Positions 27,601 to 37,220 of a DNA stretch of 64,000 bases are shown in pieces; positions within the stretch are counted from its first letter, which is position 1; each line of letters starts with the position of its first letter. This stretch comes from an uncultured Clostridium sp. (lineage in GTDB: Bacteria > Bacillota > Clostridia > TANB77 > CAG-508), in NCBI GenBank assembly GCA_948467875.1, contig CAOKFZ010000004.1:57675-121674 (forward strand), read 5' to 3'. The position numbers and the translations under genes are program-made. A model generated the notes under the pieces. It ran no database searches and was not told the DNA's origin. It saw only the letters and a program-made list of their open reading frames with translations.

Positions 27601-29168
27601 AAAATTGGGAAATTTTATCAAGACAAACGAATTTAAGCTATACCAATCAAGCAAATACTGTTGAAGAAGCAATTGCCAACACAAAAGCTTTTGAAATGGA
27701 TAACCCAACAAAAGTACAATATGTAAAAATTGTTGCTGATCGAACAAATGGAAATTGGTTTGCAGCTAGAATGTTTAATTTTTACGAGGATAAAACGGTA
27801 AAAACATCTGTAAAATTCTCATTTGATGGAGAAAATGCAGGAAAAATTATATTAGAAGACGAATTTGAAAATGCAAATTGGAGTTATAGCATTGATGGAG
27901 GAACAACTTGGAACTCTGCACATGGAAAAGAGCATCCATTAACTGCTCAAGAAATAGACCAAATTAATGAAAGTGATAAAATTAGAGTTCGTTTTGAAGG
28001 AGATGTGGCAGAATATATTATCCATATCAAAACTGGAGAAGTTCCTCAAATTACGCCATATGTGAATGACTTAGAAAATCGATTAATTGGATTGAATAAT
28101 GTAGATACATTAGAATGGAAATTGTCAGGTGAAAATGAGTGGAAGTCTTATGCTGAACAAGAACCTGTTGTAACAGGAGATAATACACTTTTGGTTAGAA
28201 CAAAAGGAACAGGAATTTATACACCAAGTGAAAGTTTAGAATATGAATTTACAGAGGATAATCAACCAGATACAGCAAAATATATTCCAATTTCACATTT
28301 GTCAATTCATGGTTTTTCAACACAATCTATCGATTCTAGTAGACCTTTCTATGCACCAAATACAATTGATGGAAATAGGAATACTATTTGGCATACAGAT
28401 TTTAGATATAGTGTTTTAGAGCAAGAGGGAAATCCATTTATTACAATAAAATTGGATGAACCAAAATATATTTCTACTTTAGAATTTGTTCAGAAAAAAT
28501 ATAAGGTTAATGATCCAGATTCTATTAAAAATGGAATTGTATATGTAAGTATGGATGGCGAAAATTGGACTGAGGCAGGAAGAATAGAAAATTGTGAGCA
28601 AAATGAAGAATTCAAGCAAATTGAATTTGATGCGAGTATGCAAGCGCAATATGTAAAATTTGAGATGGAAACTTATCATATGTTTGCCTCAGCAGCTATG
28701 ATAAATTTATATGAAGATACAACCAAAAATGAAAATCCTGATGTGCCAGTTGACCCAGTTGTTCCAGAAGGAATTACGTCTGATGTTTATACCATCGAAG
28801 AAGGATTTATCTCAAGAATTAAACCTGAAACAACTGTCAATCACTTTAAACAAAATGTAGAAACCGAGCAATCAATGGTATTTTTAGACAAAGACGGAAA
28901 TGAATTAAATGAAAATGATGTGCTAGCAACTGGTATGACTTTGAAAGTAGGTACTTTAGAATTCACGTTAATTATAACTGGCGATATCAATGATGATGGA
29001 AGAATTGGTCTTGTTGATTTTGCAAAATTAAAATTGCATTATATTGAAAAAGAGTTGCTAACAGGAAATGCACTAAAAGCTGCGGATATTGACGGAAACG
29101 GAGCAGTTTCCATCAATGATTTGGCACAAATCAAATTAGTGTTAATTGGTTCAATGGAAATAAAATAA
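24636..29168 (+). CDS. Large secreted modular protein: NPCBM, transglutaminase-like core, two F5/8C-type modules, dockerin
   Basis: 1510 residues. I start at ATG 24636 after GGAGG; the upstream in-frame codons lack a site. Signal/TM segment about 15-40. NPCBM-type carbohydrate-binding module about 45-185 (GIFAHATSTVVYDL). A helical region leads to a cysteine-protease/transglutaminase-like core near 500-550 with Cys in VCGGIS, His in GQPGHAALLYY and Asp in YWNIDNDV. After a tetratricopeptide-like stretch come two homologous modules of about 310 residues, each with a SFDG-x-W-x-YS-x-DG strand domain, a DLEN spacer domain and an F5/8C-like module starting PISHLSIHG. The end is a dockerin (about 1446-1508) with two Ca-binding loops, GDINDDGRIGLVDFAKLKL and ADIDGNGAVSINDLAQIKL. 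Likely attached to a cohesin-bearing complex. Confidence 0.88.
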   Translation: MKKCMENKKKDNRFLLKIIICLALLFIIFLFNNASSISFAKEEAEFCYLSDIPYVAEQSSVGWREISLDQTPDNTALSVKVEGANYTFEKGIFAHATSTVVYDLTDYAEYDFFTAYLGLNTTSTRGDGVTFDVFTSSDGTNWESQLENGPIDKQPGQSATFIKIDIRNAKYLKLYADDKTSNASDHSVYADAKLVKESYDDSNGIKTVAEYDQILKNYEGQEITGDYELTLLQRELVKKAGPYALKRFTNESEANRQMFSWLMNNVENLRLYIMGGSPEGGSYYNSLTQLSRLYDEYSSDFTNNECLNNTWYPDMTYGDLYKKMAMSIALTHSQRVGLWMQSGVVENQSDALRRYAIFKYMHKNGNFRATDNLDITPWFEALQVEEMRFVMNNAIDDEEILWLNAYVQTKLDQYKTTNYLTPHPYMAYVWPDYGNNLYYTEENREYFNELFAINGTGLFDLNYTIPGGKTNPTYNLSVTRGTTDNKIYKVWMNFRNKFGTGAVCGGISKSGSNIRTTHGIPAAVIGQPGHAALLYYTKDAQGRGYWNIDNDVSGWTLSEKGERLLMGWGNANTNYARGSYQVVYMALAQEALNDYTNFEKCEKMIMLADSYANDLAKQEEIYRKALKIQPINLDAWLGLINVYNANESKTENEYFDLAKELAENLKYFPLPMQQLTNLIKPHLTTIENQYRFTLLQTRILTEGSRTPNNTADNYYVYQPSLTRLEANYLLGKLDKTIATFSFDGDDANKIVLSSRFDGNGVRWDYSLDGKQTWNEVSFTAEEEHKLQLTPQQIASITSENDIYVHIVGVNYDEENLYKIDIQESIGLPATLYANDLENKLMAASPAMQWKYREEDNWTFYRDEEPNLTGDKSVIVRMGATGVHLASTTSSSFTFTQDNLPQNRQYVPISHLSIHGVSTEATNQQGAATFAIDGNANTRYHSAWNGSDTERYMTIKLDEPVYLSAVEFIPAGGGNGKIYDGTIYGSMDGENWEILSRQTNLSYTNQANTVEEAIANTKAFEMDNPTKVQYVKIVADRTNGNWFAARMFNFYEDKTVKTSVKFSFDGENAGKIILEDEFENANWSYSIDGGTTWNSAHGKEHPLTAQEIDQINESDKIRVRFEGDVAEYIIHIKTGEVPQITPYVNDLENRLIGLNNVDTLEWKLSGENEWKSYAEQEPVVTGDNTLLVRTKGTGIYTPSESLEYEFTEDNQPDTAKYIPISHLSIHGFSTQSIDSSRPFYAPNTIDGNRNTIWHTDFRYSVLEQEGNPFITIKLDEPKYISTLEFVQKKYKVNDPDSIKNGIVYVSMDGENWTEAGRIENCEQNEEFKQIEFDASMQAQYVKFEMETYHMFASAAMINLYEDTTKNENPDVPVDPVVPEGITSDVYTIEEGFISRIKPETTVNHFKQNVETEQSMVFLDKDGNELNENDVLATGMTLKVGTLEFTLIITGDINDDGRIGLVDFAKLKLHYIEKELLTGNALKAADIDGNGAVSINDLAQIKLVLIGSMEIK

Positions 29169-29178
29169 GTCTATAAAA

Positions 29179-29213
29179 ATAAACCACGACTAAACTTTCG
29201 TGGTTTATTTTGT
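29179..29213. terminator. Bidirectional intrinsic terminator
   Basis: Stem ATAAACCACGA (29179-29189) / TCGTGGTTTAT (29198-29208) with T-rich flank on both strands, between convergent genes. Confidence 0.85.
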
Positions 29214-29223
29214 ATTGTCTTTT

Positions 29224-29541
29224 TTAAAATAATTCCAAAAAAGCCGCAAGCTTTTCTTCCCCATATAAGGCAAGATAAATAATCAAGCAAATTTCTGTAA
29301 TCAAAATTGTCGGAAATCCAATCACAAATCGCATTTTTTTTGTTTTATGGCGAAATGTATACATGCCAGCAAGTGTACCGATTCCGCCACCTAAAAATGT
29401 AATCATAAAAAGTGTCTTTTCTGGCACTCTCCATCTCCCCCATTTGGCTTGATGTTTATCATACCACATAATTAAAAATCCGAATAAATTAATGACAGCA
29501 AAATAAATCATAATATATTTGATTGGTATTCCAAAAAACAT
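29224..29541 (-). CDS. DUF1294 small membrane protein
   Basis: 105 residues, three to four TM segments. It has the DUF1294 pattern: MWYDKHQAKWGRWRVPEKTLFMITFLGGGIGTLAGMYTFRHKTKK, including the conserved R-x-P-E and GG-x-G-x-x-GM-x-x-F-x-HK. Function of the family is unknown. Start ATG 29541 with AGGAGAG upstream. It stands alone on the minus strand. Confidence 0.88.
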   Translation of the reverse strand: MFFGIPIKYIMIYFAVINLFGFLIMWYDKHQAKWGRWRVPEKTLFMITFLGGGIGTLAGMYTFRHKTKKMRFVIGFPTILITEICLIIYLALYGEEKLAAFLELF

Positions 29542-29629
29542 TTTCCTCTCTCCTTTTATATTGTTCGTTTATTCGAACATCATCAATTGTTTTCATGTAT
29601 TGTTCCAAACTACGAATGATGTTATCTCC

Positions 29630-29775
29630 CTCGCGCGCTTATCGCGCGGACACAAACTAGATACAAAACAACCAACTCGGCAAACCTTGCCTCCCTGGCT
29701 GAAGGGCGGGATTCAAAAGGGCAGCGCCCTTTGCAGGGATTCCTAAGGGATAGTATCCCTTAGGGCCCCAGTGGC
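29630..29775. repeat. GC-rich structured intergenic island
   Basis: About 145 bases clearly richer in G+C than the surroundings, made of stacked inverted repeats: CGCGCG-CTTAT-CGCGCG (29635-29650), AAGGGC-AGC-GCCCTTT (29717-29732) and CCTAAGGGATA-G-TATCCCTTAGG (29742-29764). No reading frame is convincing. It looks like an imported or dispersed intergenic repeat just downstream of polC; the hairpins could also act as its terminator. Confidence 0.6.
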
Positions 29776-29781
29776 AACGTA

Positions 29782-32700
29782 TTATACAAATAGCGACATT
29801 TGATTGCTTTGTGTCATTCCTTTCAAACAACCAAATTTCTGCAATAACTCTGTAATCGCTTTTCCCACTTTAGAACGTGCCTGCATATCGTCAATACATT
29901 CAAACGGCTCTTCTTGTGCCGCCTCAAAAATGCTCTCTGCTGCCACATCTCCCAAACCTGCAATGCTATTTAGTGGTGGACGTATCGCGCCATCCTCCAC
30001 ACGAAATCTCGTACTATGCGATTTATACAAATCTACTTCCAAAAACGAAAAGCCTCTCTCGTACATCTCAATCACAATTTCCAAATCTTCGTGCATTTTC
30101 AAATCTTTATCAGTCGCCTCATTTCCCATCATTTCAATTTCGCGCATTTTATTTTTCGCCTTTTCCTTGCCATAAATCATAAATTCGCTGTCAAAAGCCT
30201 TTGCTCTAATTGAAAAATACGCTGCATAATAAGCAAGTGGGTCATGCACTTTGTAATACGCAATACGAAAAGCATTTGTCACATAGGCTGCCGCATGCGC
30301 CTTTGGGAACATATACTTAATTTTCTTGCATGAATTAATATACCATTCTGGCACATCGTGCTCACGCATAATCTGTTGATATTCTTCCCATTTTGGCTCT
30401 TTTCCACCAGCAATTTTTCCTTTACGCACAGACTCCATAATCTTAAATGCTGTATTTGGTGGCAAACCTTTATCCATTAAATAAATCATGATATCATCTC
30501 TGGTACAAATCGCTTCACTCAAAGTCGCTGTTCCCGATTTAATTAAATCTTGCGCATTTCCTAACCAAACATCAGTACCATGAGACAAACCTGACAGACG
30601 GATTAATTCCTCAAACGTGGTTGGTTTTGTCTCCAAAAGCATGCCTCGGCTAAAACCTGTACCAAATTCAGGAACGCCATAAGTTCCCACTTCTGATTTA
30701 ATTTGCTCTGGCGTTACCCCTAAAGCATCTGTCGAACTGAAAATCGACATCGTTTGTTTATCATCAAGTGGAATTTTTGTGGGGTCTGTGCCTGTCAAGT
30801 CCTGCAACATCCTTATCATGGTCGGATCGTCATGTCCAAGAATATCAAGTTTTAATAAGTTTTGGTCAATCGAATGATAATCAAAATGGGTGGTAATCAT
30901 ATCAGAATCGGTTTTATCAGCTGGATGTTGCACAGGGCAAAACTCATAAATTTCGCGCCCTTTTGGCACAACAATAATGCCTCCTGGATGCTGACCAGTC
31001 GTTCTTTTAACATCCAAACATCCTTGCGAAATTCTGGCAATTTCTGCCTTTGGAAGCGGCACATGACGTTCTTCATAATATTTTCGTACATAACCAAATG
31101 CCGTTTTATCCTGCACACCAGAAACGGTTCCTGCCTTAAATGTCGTGCCTTTTCCGAAAATTACTTCTGTGTACTTGTGCGCTTTTGCTTGATATTCTCC
31201 CGAGAAATTCAAGTCAATATCAGGCTCTTTGTCTCCATTAAAACCAAGGAACGTTTCAAATGGAATATCCATGCCATCTTTGTCAAGTCGATGTCCGCAT
31301 TTGGGGCAATCTTTGTCAGGCAAATCAAACCCATTTTTGACGCCATAATCCGAAAAATCAGAATATTTGCAATTGGGACAACGATAATGGGCTTTCAGCG
31401 AATTTACCTCTGTAATACCTGTCATATTGGCTACAAACGATGACCCAACAGAACCTCTCGAACCTACAATATAGCCATCTTCATTGGATTTCCAAACCAG
31501 CTTTTGCGCAATAATATACATTACCGAAAATCCATTTTTGATAATCGAATCCAGTTCTTTGTCAAGTCTTGTTTGTACAATTTCTGGAAGTGGATCGCCA
31601 TACAACTCATGTGCTTTTTGGTAAGCAATATTGCGGATTTCTTCTTCACAACCTGGAATGTGTGGCGGACATTTTTCAGGCGAAATGGGGCTAATCGTTT
31701 CACACATATCAGAAATTAAATTTGTATTTTTTACCACAATTTCATATGCTTTTTCGTAACCCAAATAGTCAAATTCTTTCATCATTTCTTCCGTGGTTCG
31801 CAAATATAATGGTGCTTGCATGTCAGCATCATCGTAGCCGCTGCCCTGCTTGCAAAATACGACGATAAATTTCGTCTTGTGGGTCCAGAAAATGCACATC
31901 ACAAGTTGCCACAACTGGCTTATTCAGCTTTTCCCCTAACTCAACAATTTTACGATTAATATCTTTCAAAGCTTCTTTATTTGGTACCATTTCGTTTCGC
32001 ACCAAATATTCATTATTGCCAAGTGGCTGAATTTCCAAATAATCATAATACTCTGCAATCGCTTCAATTTCCTCATCTGGCTTGCCATCTCGAACCGCTA
32101 TGTAGAGTTCCCCTGCCTCGCATGCACTACCAATAATCAAGCCTTCGCGGTGCTTGTCTAACACGCTTTTCAAAATACGTGGTTTTTTATAAAAATAATC
32201 CAAATGTGAATATGAAATCAGCTTATATAAATTTTTCAAGCCAACATAATTTTGCGCCAAAATAATCATATGATTGGTTGCTAAAGATTTAAAATCAGCC
32301 TTGAATTTTGTATCAAAATCGCCTATTTTTTTGGCACCTTTTTCTTTGCCAATTTCAATCATTTTGTTAAAAACGCCAACTAATGTTTTGACATCATCTA
32401 AGGCACGATGCGCCACTTCTACAACAATCCCTAATTTGTCCGCCAAAATTCCCAACTTGAATTTCTTGAAATGAGGAAACATACTTCTTGCAAGTGGCAG
32501 AGTATCAATATATGTATACTTAAATTCATACCCATATTTTTGAAAATTATGCTTCAAAAACGCCATATCAAACTTGGCATTATGTGCAACCAAAACATCA
32601 TCTCCCATAAATTCAATCATTTTCGGAATAACTTTGTCAATGGTTTCCGCGTCTTTTACCATGTCATTTGTAATATGTGTTACTTCCACAACTCTTTGCG

Positions 32701-34129
32701 GAATGGGCTTTTCTGGATTGACAAAACATTCAAATTGGTCAATTACTTCTCCATTTTTAATTTTCATCATACCAACTTCTGTGATTTTCTCCGTAATTGG
32801 TGAAAATCCTGTTGTTTCCAAATCTAGCACACAATATTCTGTATCAACTAATTGTCCCTTATCTCTTTTGACAGAACGCTCATTGTCTCTTACAAAATAT
32901 GCCTCCACACCATACAAAACTTTCAAATCTGCACCCGTGCTTTTCAAAAATTTATGTGCTTCTGGAAAAGATTGCACAACGCCATGGTCTGTAATTGCGA
33001 TTGATTTCCAGCCCCAATCAATAGCGCGTTTTAGCAAATCCGTACAGGATGTTACAGCATCCATTTGGCTCATTTTGGTGTGCATATGAAGCTCCACCCT
33101 TTTCTCGTTTGCATTGTCTGTCCTTTTTTGCTTTTTGCGTCCTGCAGTTTCAATAATGGTATTTGCCACAACGCCAATTTCTTTATCATATGGATTGTAT
33201 TTGGCATTTCCGTCAATTTTTAAACCTTTTGCAGATTTAATGCGCATTTCGATTTTCTTGGCTTCTTCCACTTTGAAAAACGCCTTGCAAGTCATGGTGC
33301 TGGTTCCATCATACAAGTCAAAATCAAAAATCATTTTTTCTTTGTTATTGCGCAATTCTTTCAATTCACCAATTCGCACAATTTCGCCGTCAAGACAAAC
33401 GCGCTCTGTATCAACCGAAATATCGGCAATTTTGATTGGGTCACTTTTGATGTTCATGCTTCTGCCAAAAATTAATGGAGTGACTTCTTCTGGTTCATCT
33501 ACATTCACAATACTTGCTTCTGCGTGCATTTGTGCTTCCATTTCCTTTTCTTGTGATTGCAAATCTGCCCTCTCTTGTTCTGCCTCTTCCTGCAATTTTT
33601 GAGCAAATTCCTGCTCTTGCTGTTTCAAATGTTCCTCAAATTTTTCGATGTATTCTTCATCCAAATCATCTTGAAACATGACTTTATAATTTTCGTTATA
33701 TAAATTAAGCAAAAGATGCTCTAAGCCCTTATCAAACTTTTTTGTCAATAAAAAATCAGCACCTTTCATTGCCAATTTTACACTTAATTCTTTTCCCTTG
33801 ATTTCAACATGACTTTGATTTAAAATTGCTCGACTAAATGGCTCTTTTTTAGCAATATAACTAACAATGCTTTTCCACTCTTTTTCCACATTTTGCTCAA
33901 TCTCGACATCTTGATATTTAATATCTACGCGCGCTTGCACAACGCCAAAACGTTTAATAGCATATTTTTCAAAACTTTCAATATCTGACAAACCAATTGG
34001 CTGATTAGAAATCACATTCATTTGCAATTTGTTAGTCTTTTTATACAAATTGATATTTTCGATTTCACTATCAATTAAATTATTTTCTACTACATAATCT
34101 GCAAAAACATCTCTCACATATTTTGGCAT
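29782..34129 (-). CDS. polC: DNA polymerase III PolC-type alpha subunit, +1 frame break at CGG
   Basis: Replicative polymerase of low-GC Gram-positives, about 1448 residues, normal size. From 34129: N-terminal domain, a coiled-coil Glu-rich stretch, an OB domain (near 235-320), PHP ([25 protein letters not shown]), and a DEDDh exonuclease inserted in PHP ([32 protein letters not shown]). The 0-frame then ends at [11 protein letters not shown], 31829. At the in-frame CGG (31838-31840), skipping C gives [24 protein letters not shown] and continues through the polymerase palm ([34 protein letters not shown], zinc-binding CPNCKY/CPKCGH) to 29782. Only this CGG occurs in frame in the gene. An essential enzyme, so the shift is presumably overcome in the cell. 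Confidence 0.93.
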
Positions 34130-34150
34130 CTTGTGTTTTACATCCTTTCT

Positions 34151-34702
34151 CTAGTTTATATATTTCAATATTTCTCGAAATTCTTGATATCCATATTTTT
34201 CATTAAAATGCCCCGCATTTTGAACAAGCACTTTTTCTGCTTTTATGTAAGTTGCAAAATCCTCTGCTTCTTGTTTTGGAACATAAGGGTCATTGTCAGA
34301 ATAGATGCAAGTTCTGTCTAAACAGAGTTCTTGCAAATTTTTTAACATTTGATTATCCGTATAAAACGAATCATATAAAGAATTATCTTCTTCAAACTTA
34401 ATATTGTTAAAACCTGCAACTGTCATTAGCTTTTTGATTTTTATGTGATTCTCTATTAAGAATTTGGCAATAAAAATTCCGCCTAGGCTATGTGTAATAA
34501 CATTCGTATCTTCTGTAATATAGCCAATTTCTAAATACGCTTTTAAAATTTTTCCCCAACTTTCATAATCTTGCTGATAAGGCGAAGGAAAATTCGGCAC
34601 AATACAATTTAATTTTCTTTTTCCTAATTCTTTTTTTAGCCATGGAAGCCAATTTTTATAGGGATTTCCATACGAACCATGAATTAAAAAATAATTATTC
34701 AT
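34151..34702 (-). CDS. RBBP9/YdeN-type alpha/beta serine hydrolase
   Basis: 183 residues, compact alpha/beta hydrolase of the RBBP9/YdeN family. N-terminal YFLIHGSYGNP (oxyanion region), nucleophile Ser in THSLGGIFIAKF, Asp in SDNDPYVP and His in NAGHFNEKYG complete the triad. Physiological substrate unknown. Same direction as polC, 20 bases upstream of it. Start ATG 34702 with AGGAG. Confidence 0.88.
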   Translation of the reverse strand: MNNYFLIHGSYGNPYKNWLPWLKKELGKRKLNCIVPNFPSPYQQDYESWGKILKAYLEIGYITEDTNVITHSLGGIFIAKFLIENHIKIKKLMTVAGFNNIKFEEDNSLYDSFYTDNQMLKNLQELCLDRTCIYSDNDPYVPKQEAEDFATYIKAEKVLVQNAGHFNEKYGYQEFREILKYIN

Positions 34703-34719
34703 TTTCTGCTCCTCATTTT

Positions 34720-35274
34720 CTATCTTGTACTATTGATAATATCTCGCATTTTTTCAAAATTTTCTTCGATTTCCGGAATGTCGCTAATCGTTAGTCCACT
34801 TAAGAAACCTTGTGTATAAAAACGAATATCGCCTATTTTGCACATTTTCTGAGAACGTGACTGAAAATATTGCATATCTTTAATGTCATTATAAGCAACC
34901 ATAACTTCACGATTGACAAATAAATATTTTGCCTCATATTTTAATTTTGTCTCGTAAAACGCTGTTTTGGTTCCCATTGCTCGTTTTTTATTAAAAAACA
35001 TCCACGCACCAAACACAATTAAGCAAAGCAAAATTACCAAAATCGCAATCGGAACATGGTATGAACTCAAAGCCGCTAACATAATAATAATGAGCAACAC
35101 AATTAGTTCGCCATTTTTTAAGACATTAAACTTCGGAGAATATTCGCGTTTGATTGTAAAAATTTCTCGCTCTTTGCCAAGTCTCAATTTTTCCTCTTTT
35201 TTATATTTGTCATAACAATTTTTGCAAATATCGCCCTCTTTTTTCAATTCTGCTCCACACATTCTACATCTCAT
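34720..35274 (-). CDS. Zinc-ribbon membrane protein with PH-like C-terminal domain
   Basis: 184 residues. N-terminal zinc ribbon MRCRMCGAELKKEGDICKNC (C-x2-C...C-x2-C), two TM segments (about 55-95), then a bacterial PH-like domain (KLKYEAKYLFVNREVMVAYNDIKDMQYFQ...GDIRFYTQG). Layout is common in Clostridia; function unknown. It lies between rseP and the hydrolase gene in the same operon direction. Confidence 0.75.
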   Translation of the reverse strand: MRCRMCGAELKKEGDICKNCYDKYKKEEKLRLGKEREIFTIKREYSPKFNVLKNGELIVLLIIIMLAALSSYHVPIAILVILLCLIVFGAWMFFNKKRAMGTKTAFYETKLKYEAKYLFVNREVMVAYNDIKDMQYFQSRSQKMCKIGDIRFYTQGFLSGLTISDIPEIEENFEKMRDIINSTR

Positions 35275-35300
35275 ATTTCGCCCTCTTCTCGTTTTTTGAA

Positions 35301-36317
35301 TTAAAATAATTTTGCTATATCATTAAACGATATATACAAAGACAATAAAATCAAAAAAGTAAATCCAATTGATTGTATTTTTATTTCCCATTCCTCATCC
35401 ATTTTTTTCTTCCTGATTGCTTCAATCAAAAGCAACAAAATTTTTCCACCATCTAATGCAGGAATTGGCAAAAGATTTGTCACTCCAAGTGACAGTGAAA
35501 TCACAGCTAACAAATAGACAAATTCATACATTCCATTGGTGTGAACTACCATTTCAGAAATGCCAACTGGTCCTGTCATTTGATTTAACGCCACATTTCC
35601 AGAAAATAGCATCTGCAAACTATCGCCTATGGAACCTATAAATGCTACTGTTTCCCAACCTCCATAATACAAATTATTTGCCAAACTTTTTTCTGCCTGC
35701 GCCACTTCCACACCTAAAATATATCTTGTCATTTCGCCATATTGGATTCCAATTGGCGTAACATTCAATTCTATAGTTTCGTCATTTCTATCCACTAAAA
35801 TTGTCAGCATTTCGCCTTTTGATTGAAGCAAAATATCATCAACATCGGATTTAATTCGCGTTTTCTCGCCATTGATTTCTAAAATTCTATCCCCAACTTG
35901 CAACACTGTATTTTCAGAAACGTATTCTGGAATTAAGTTTTGAACAACCGTAGAACGATTAACGCCAGAACCCGCCATAAGCAAAAAATAAACAAAAATA
36001 CCAAAAATAATATTAACAATGGCACCTGCTGCTACAATTGCTATTCTGTGGGATACTTTTGCTTTGCTAAAAGAGCCTTGCTCATCGCTGCTTTCTACCT
36101 CTCCAAGCATGTCAACATAACCACCAAATGGAATGGCTCGGATAGAATATTTCGTTTCTCTCCCTTGTTTTGAAAATAATTTTGGTCCAAATCCTATTGA
36201 AAATTCTCTTACCTTTACTCTACACAATTTAGCCATAAAAAAATGACCGCCCTCATGAATGAAGACAAGAAAACCCAATAAAACAACGACTTTAATGATA
36301 CCAATGATAATTTGCAA
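35301..36317 (-). CDS. rseP: Site-2 zinc metalloprotease RseP
   Basis: Intramembrane protease that cleaves membrane-bound substrates such as anti-sigma factors and remnant signal peptides. 338 residues: TM1 with the zinc-binding HEGGHFF, conserved FSIGFGPKLF, a PDZ domain (about 100-190, VLQVGDRILEINGEKT) and the second active-site motif NLLPIPALDGGKI. Lies directly after cdsA, the usual neighbour order. dxr, often between them, is absent here. Confidence 0.95.
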   Translation of the reverse strand: MQIIIGIIKVVVLLGFLVFIHEGGHFFMAKLCRVKVREFSIGFGPKLFSKQGRETKYSIRAIPFGGYVDMLGEVESSDEQGSFSKAKVSHRIAIVAAGAIVNIIFGIFVYFLLMAGSGVNRSTVVQNLIPEYVSENTVLQVGDRILEINGEKTRIKSDVDDILLQSKGEMLTILVDRNDETIELNVTPIGIQYGEMTRYILGVEVAQAEKSLANNLYYGGWETVAFIGSIGDSLQMLFSGNVALNQMTGPVGISEMVVHTNGMYEFVYLLAVISLSLGVTNLLPIPALDGGKILLLLIEAIRKKKMDEEWEIKIQSIGFTFLILLSLYISFNDIAKLF

Positions 36318-36334
36318 AATTTACCTCCCTATTT

Positions 36335-37150
36335 TTATAAAAACATTGTTAATAAAAAATATGCAAATGGCGCAATAAACATGACACTATCAATTCTGTC
36401 AAGCATGCCACCATGTCCTGGAAATAATTCACTAAAATCTTTTACATCAAAATATCTTTTGATAACTGATGCCGAAAAATCCCCCACTTGACCAATTATG
36501 CTTAAAATCGCAATTAAAATCGCAATTGTTCCATATGCTATTTCTGTCCCAAAATACGTATTCATTATAAAAGCACAAATTAGCGCTATCACAACACTTC
36601 CTATTACACCACCAACACAACCTTCGATGGTTTTATTTTGACTGACTTTGCTAAATTTGTGTTTTCCCCAATTTTTTCCTACAATATAAGCACTCGCATC
36701 TGTTCCCCAAGCCGCAATGAGCACAAACCAAATCAAAAATTTGCCTGAAACGTTGCCACCTACTCCATATAAAATTGGCAAAAATCCAAGAAAACCAAGG
36801 ATATACATTATTCCCATAAAAGAAAAGGCTGCATCTTTAAAGGTCACTTTCATATTGGTTACAATGACTGTTAAAAATAGCAAAAATAGCAAAATCGGCA
36901 CACCTAATGTGATAACAGTATTCAAAACATTTGAGGAAACAACGTGAATCAGTGCTATTGAAATTGCTGACAAATAGCCAATCCACGAAATAAATTTTGC
37001 CTCACGTTTAATACATGTTGAATATTCATACATAGCGATAACTGCAATGATTGCAATAACCGTATCTATTACATATACATTTCCTAATATAATGAGCAGA
37101 ATTACCACTGGTAATCCCACCATTGCAGTTATTAATCTTTTTATATTCAT
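36335..37150 (-). CDS. cdsA: Phosphatidate cytidylyltransferase
   Basis: Makes CDP-diacylglycerol from phosphatidate and CTP for phospholipid synthesis; integral membrane protein, 271 residues, about eight TM segments. Family signature near the C-terminus: SVIKRYFDVKDFSELFPGHGGMLDRIDSVMF. Also GTDASAYIVGKNWGKHK. Between uppS and rseP in the classical pyrH-frr-uppS-cdsA order. Confidence 0.95.
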   Translation of the reverse strand: MNIKRLITAMVGLPVVILLIILGNVYVIDTVIAIIAVIAMYEYSTCIKREAKFISWIGYLSAISIALIHVVSSNVLNTVITLGVPILLFLLFLTVIVTNMKVTFKDAAFSFMGIMYILGFLGFLPILYGVGGNVSGKFLIWFVLIAAWGTDASAYIVGKNWGKHKFSKVSQNKTIEGCVGGVIGSVVIALICAFIMNTYFGTEIAYGTIAILIAILSIIGQVGDFSASVIKRYFDVKDFSELFPGHGGMLDRIDSVMFIAPFAYFLLTMFL

Positions 37151-37220
37151 ATTATTTATTCATCCTTTGCTCTCTTTATTTCGTTTCTCTCAATTAGAAT
37201 GCGAGTAAATTTTTCATGTT

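Noticed and set aside
29782-31914. The C-terminal PolC frame as an independent gene starting near 31914
   Set aside because: Its first 25 residues are the wrong-frame reading of the upstream polC sequence and no ribosome-binding site is present; the parts join at the CGG.
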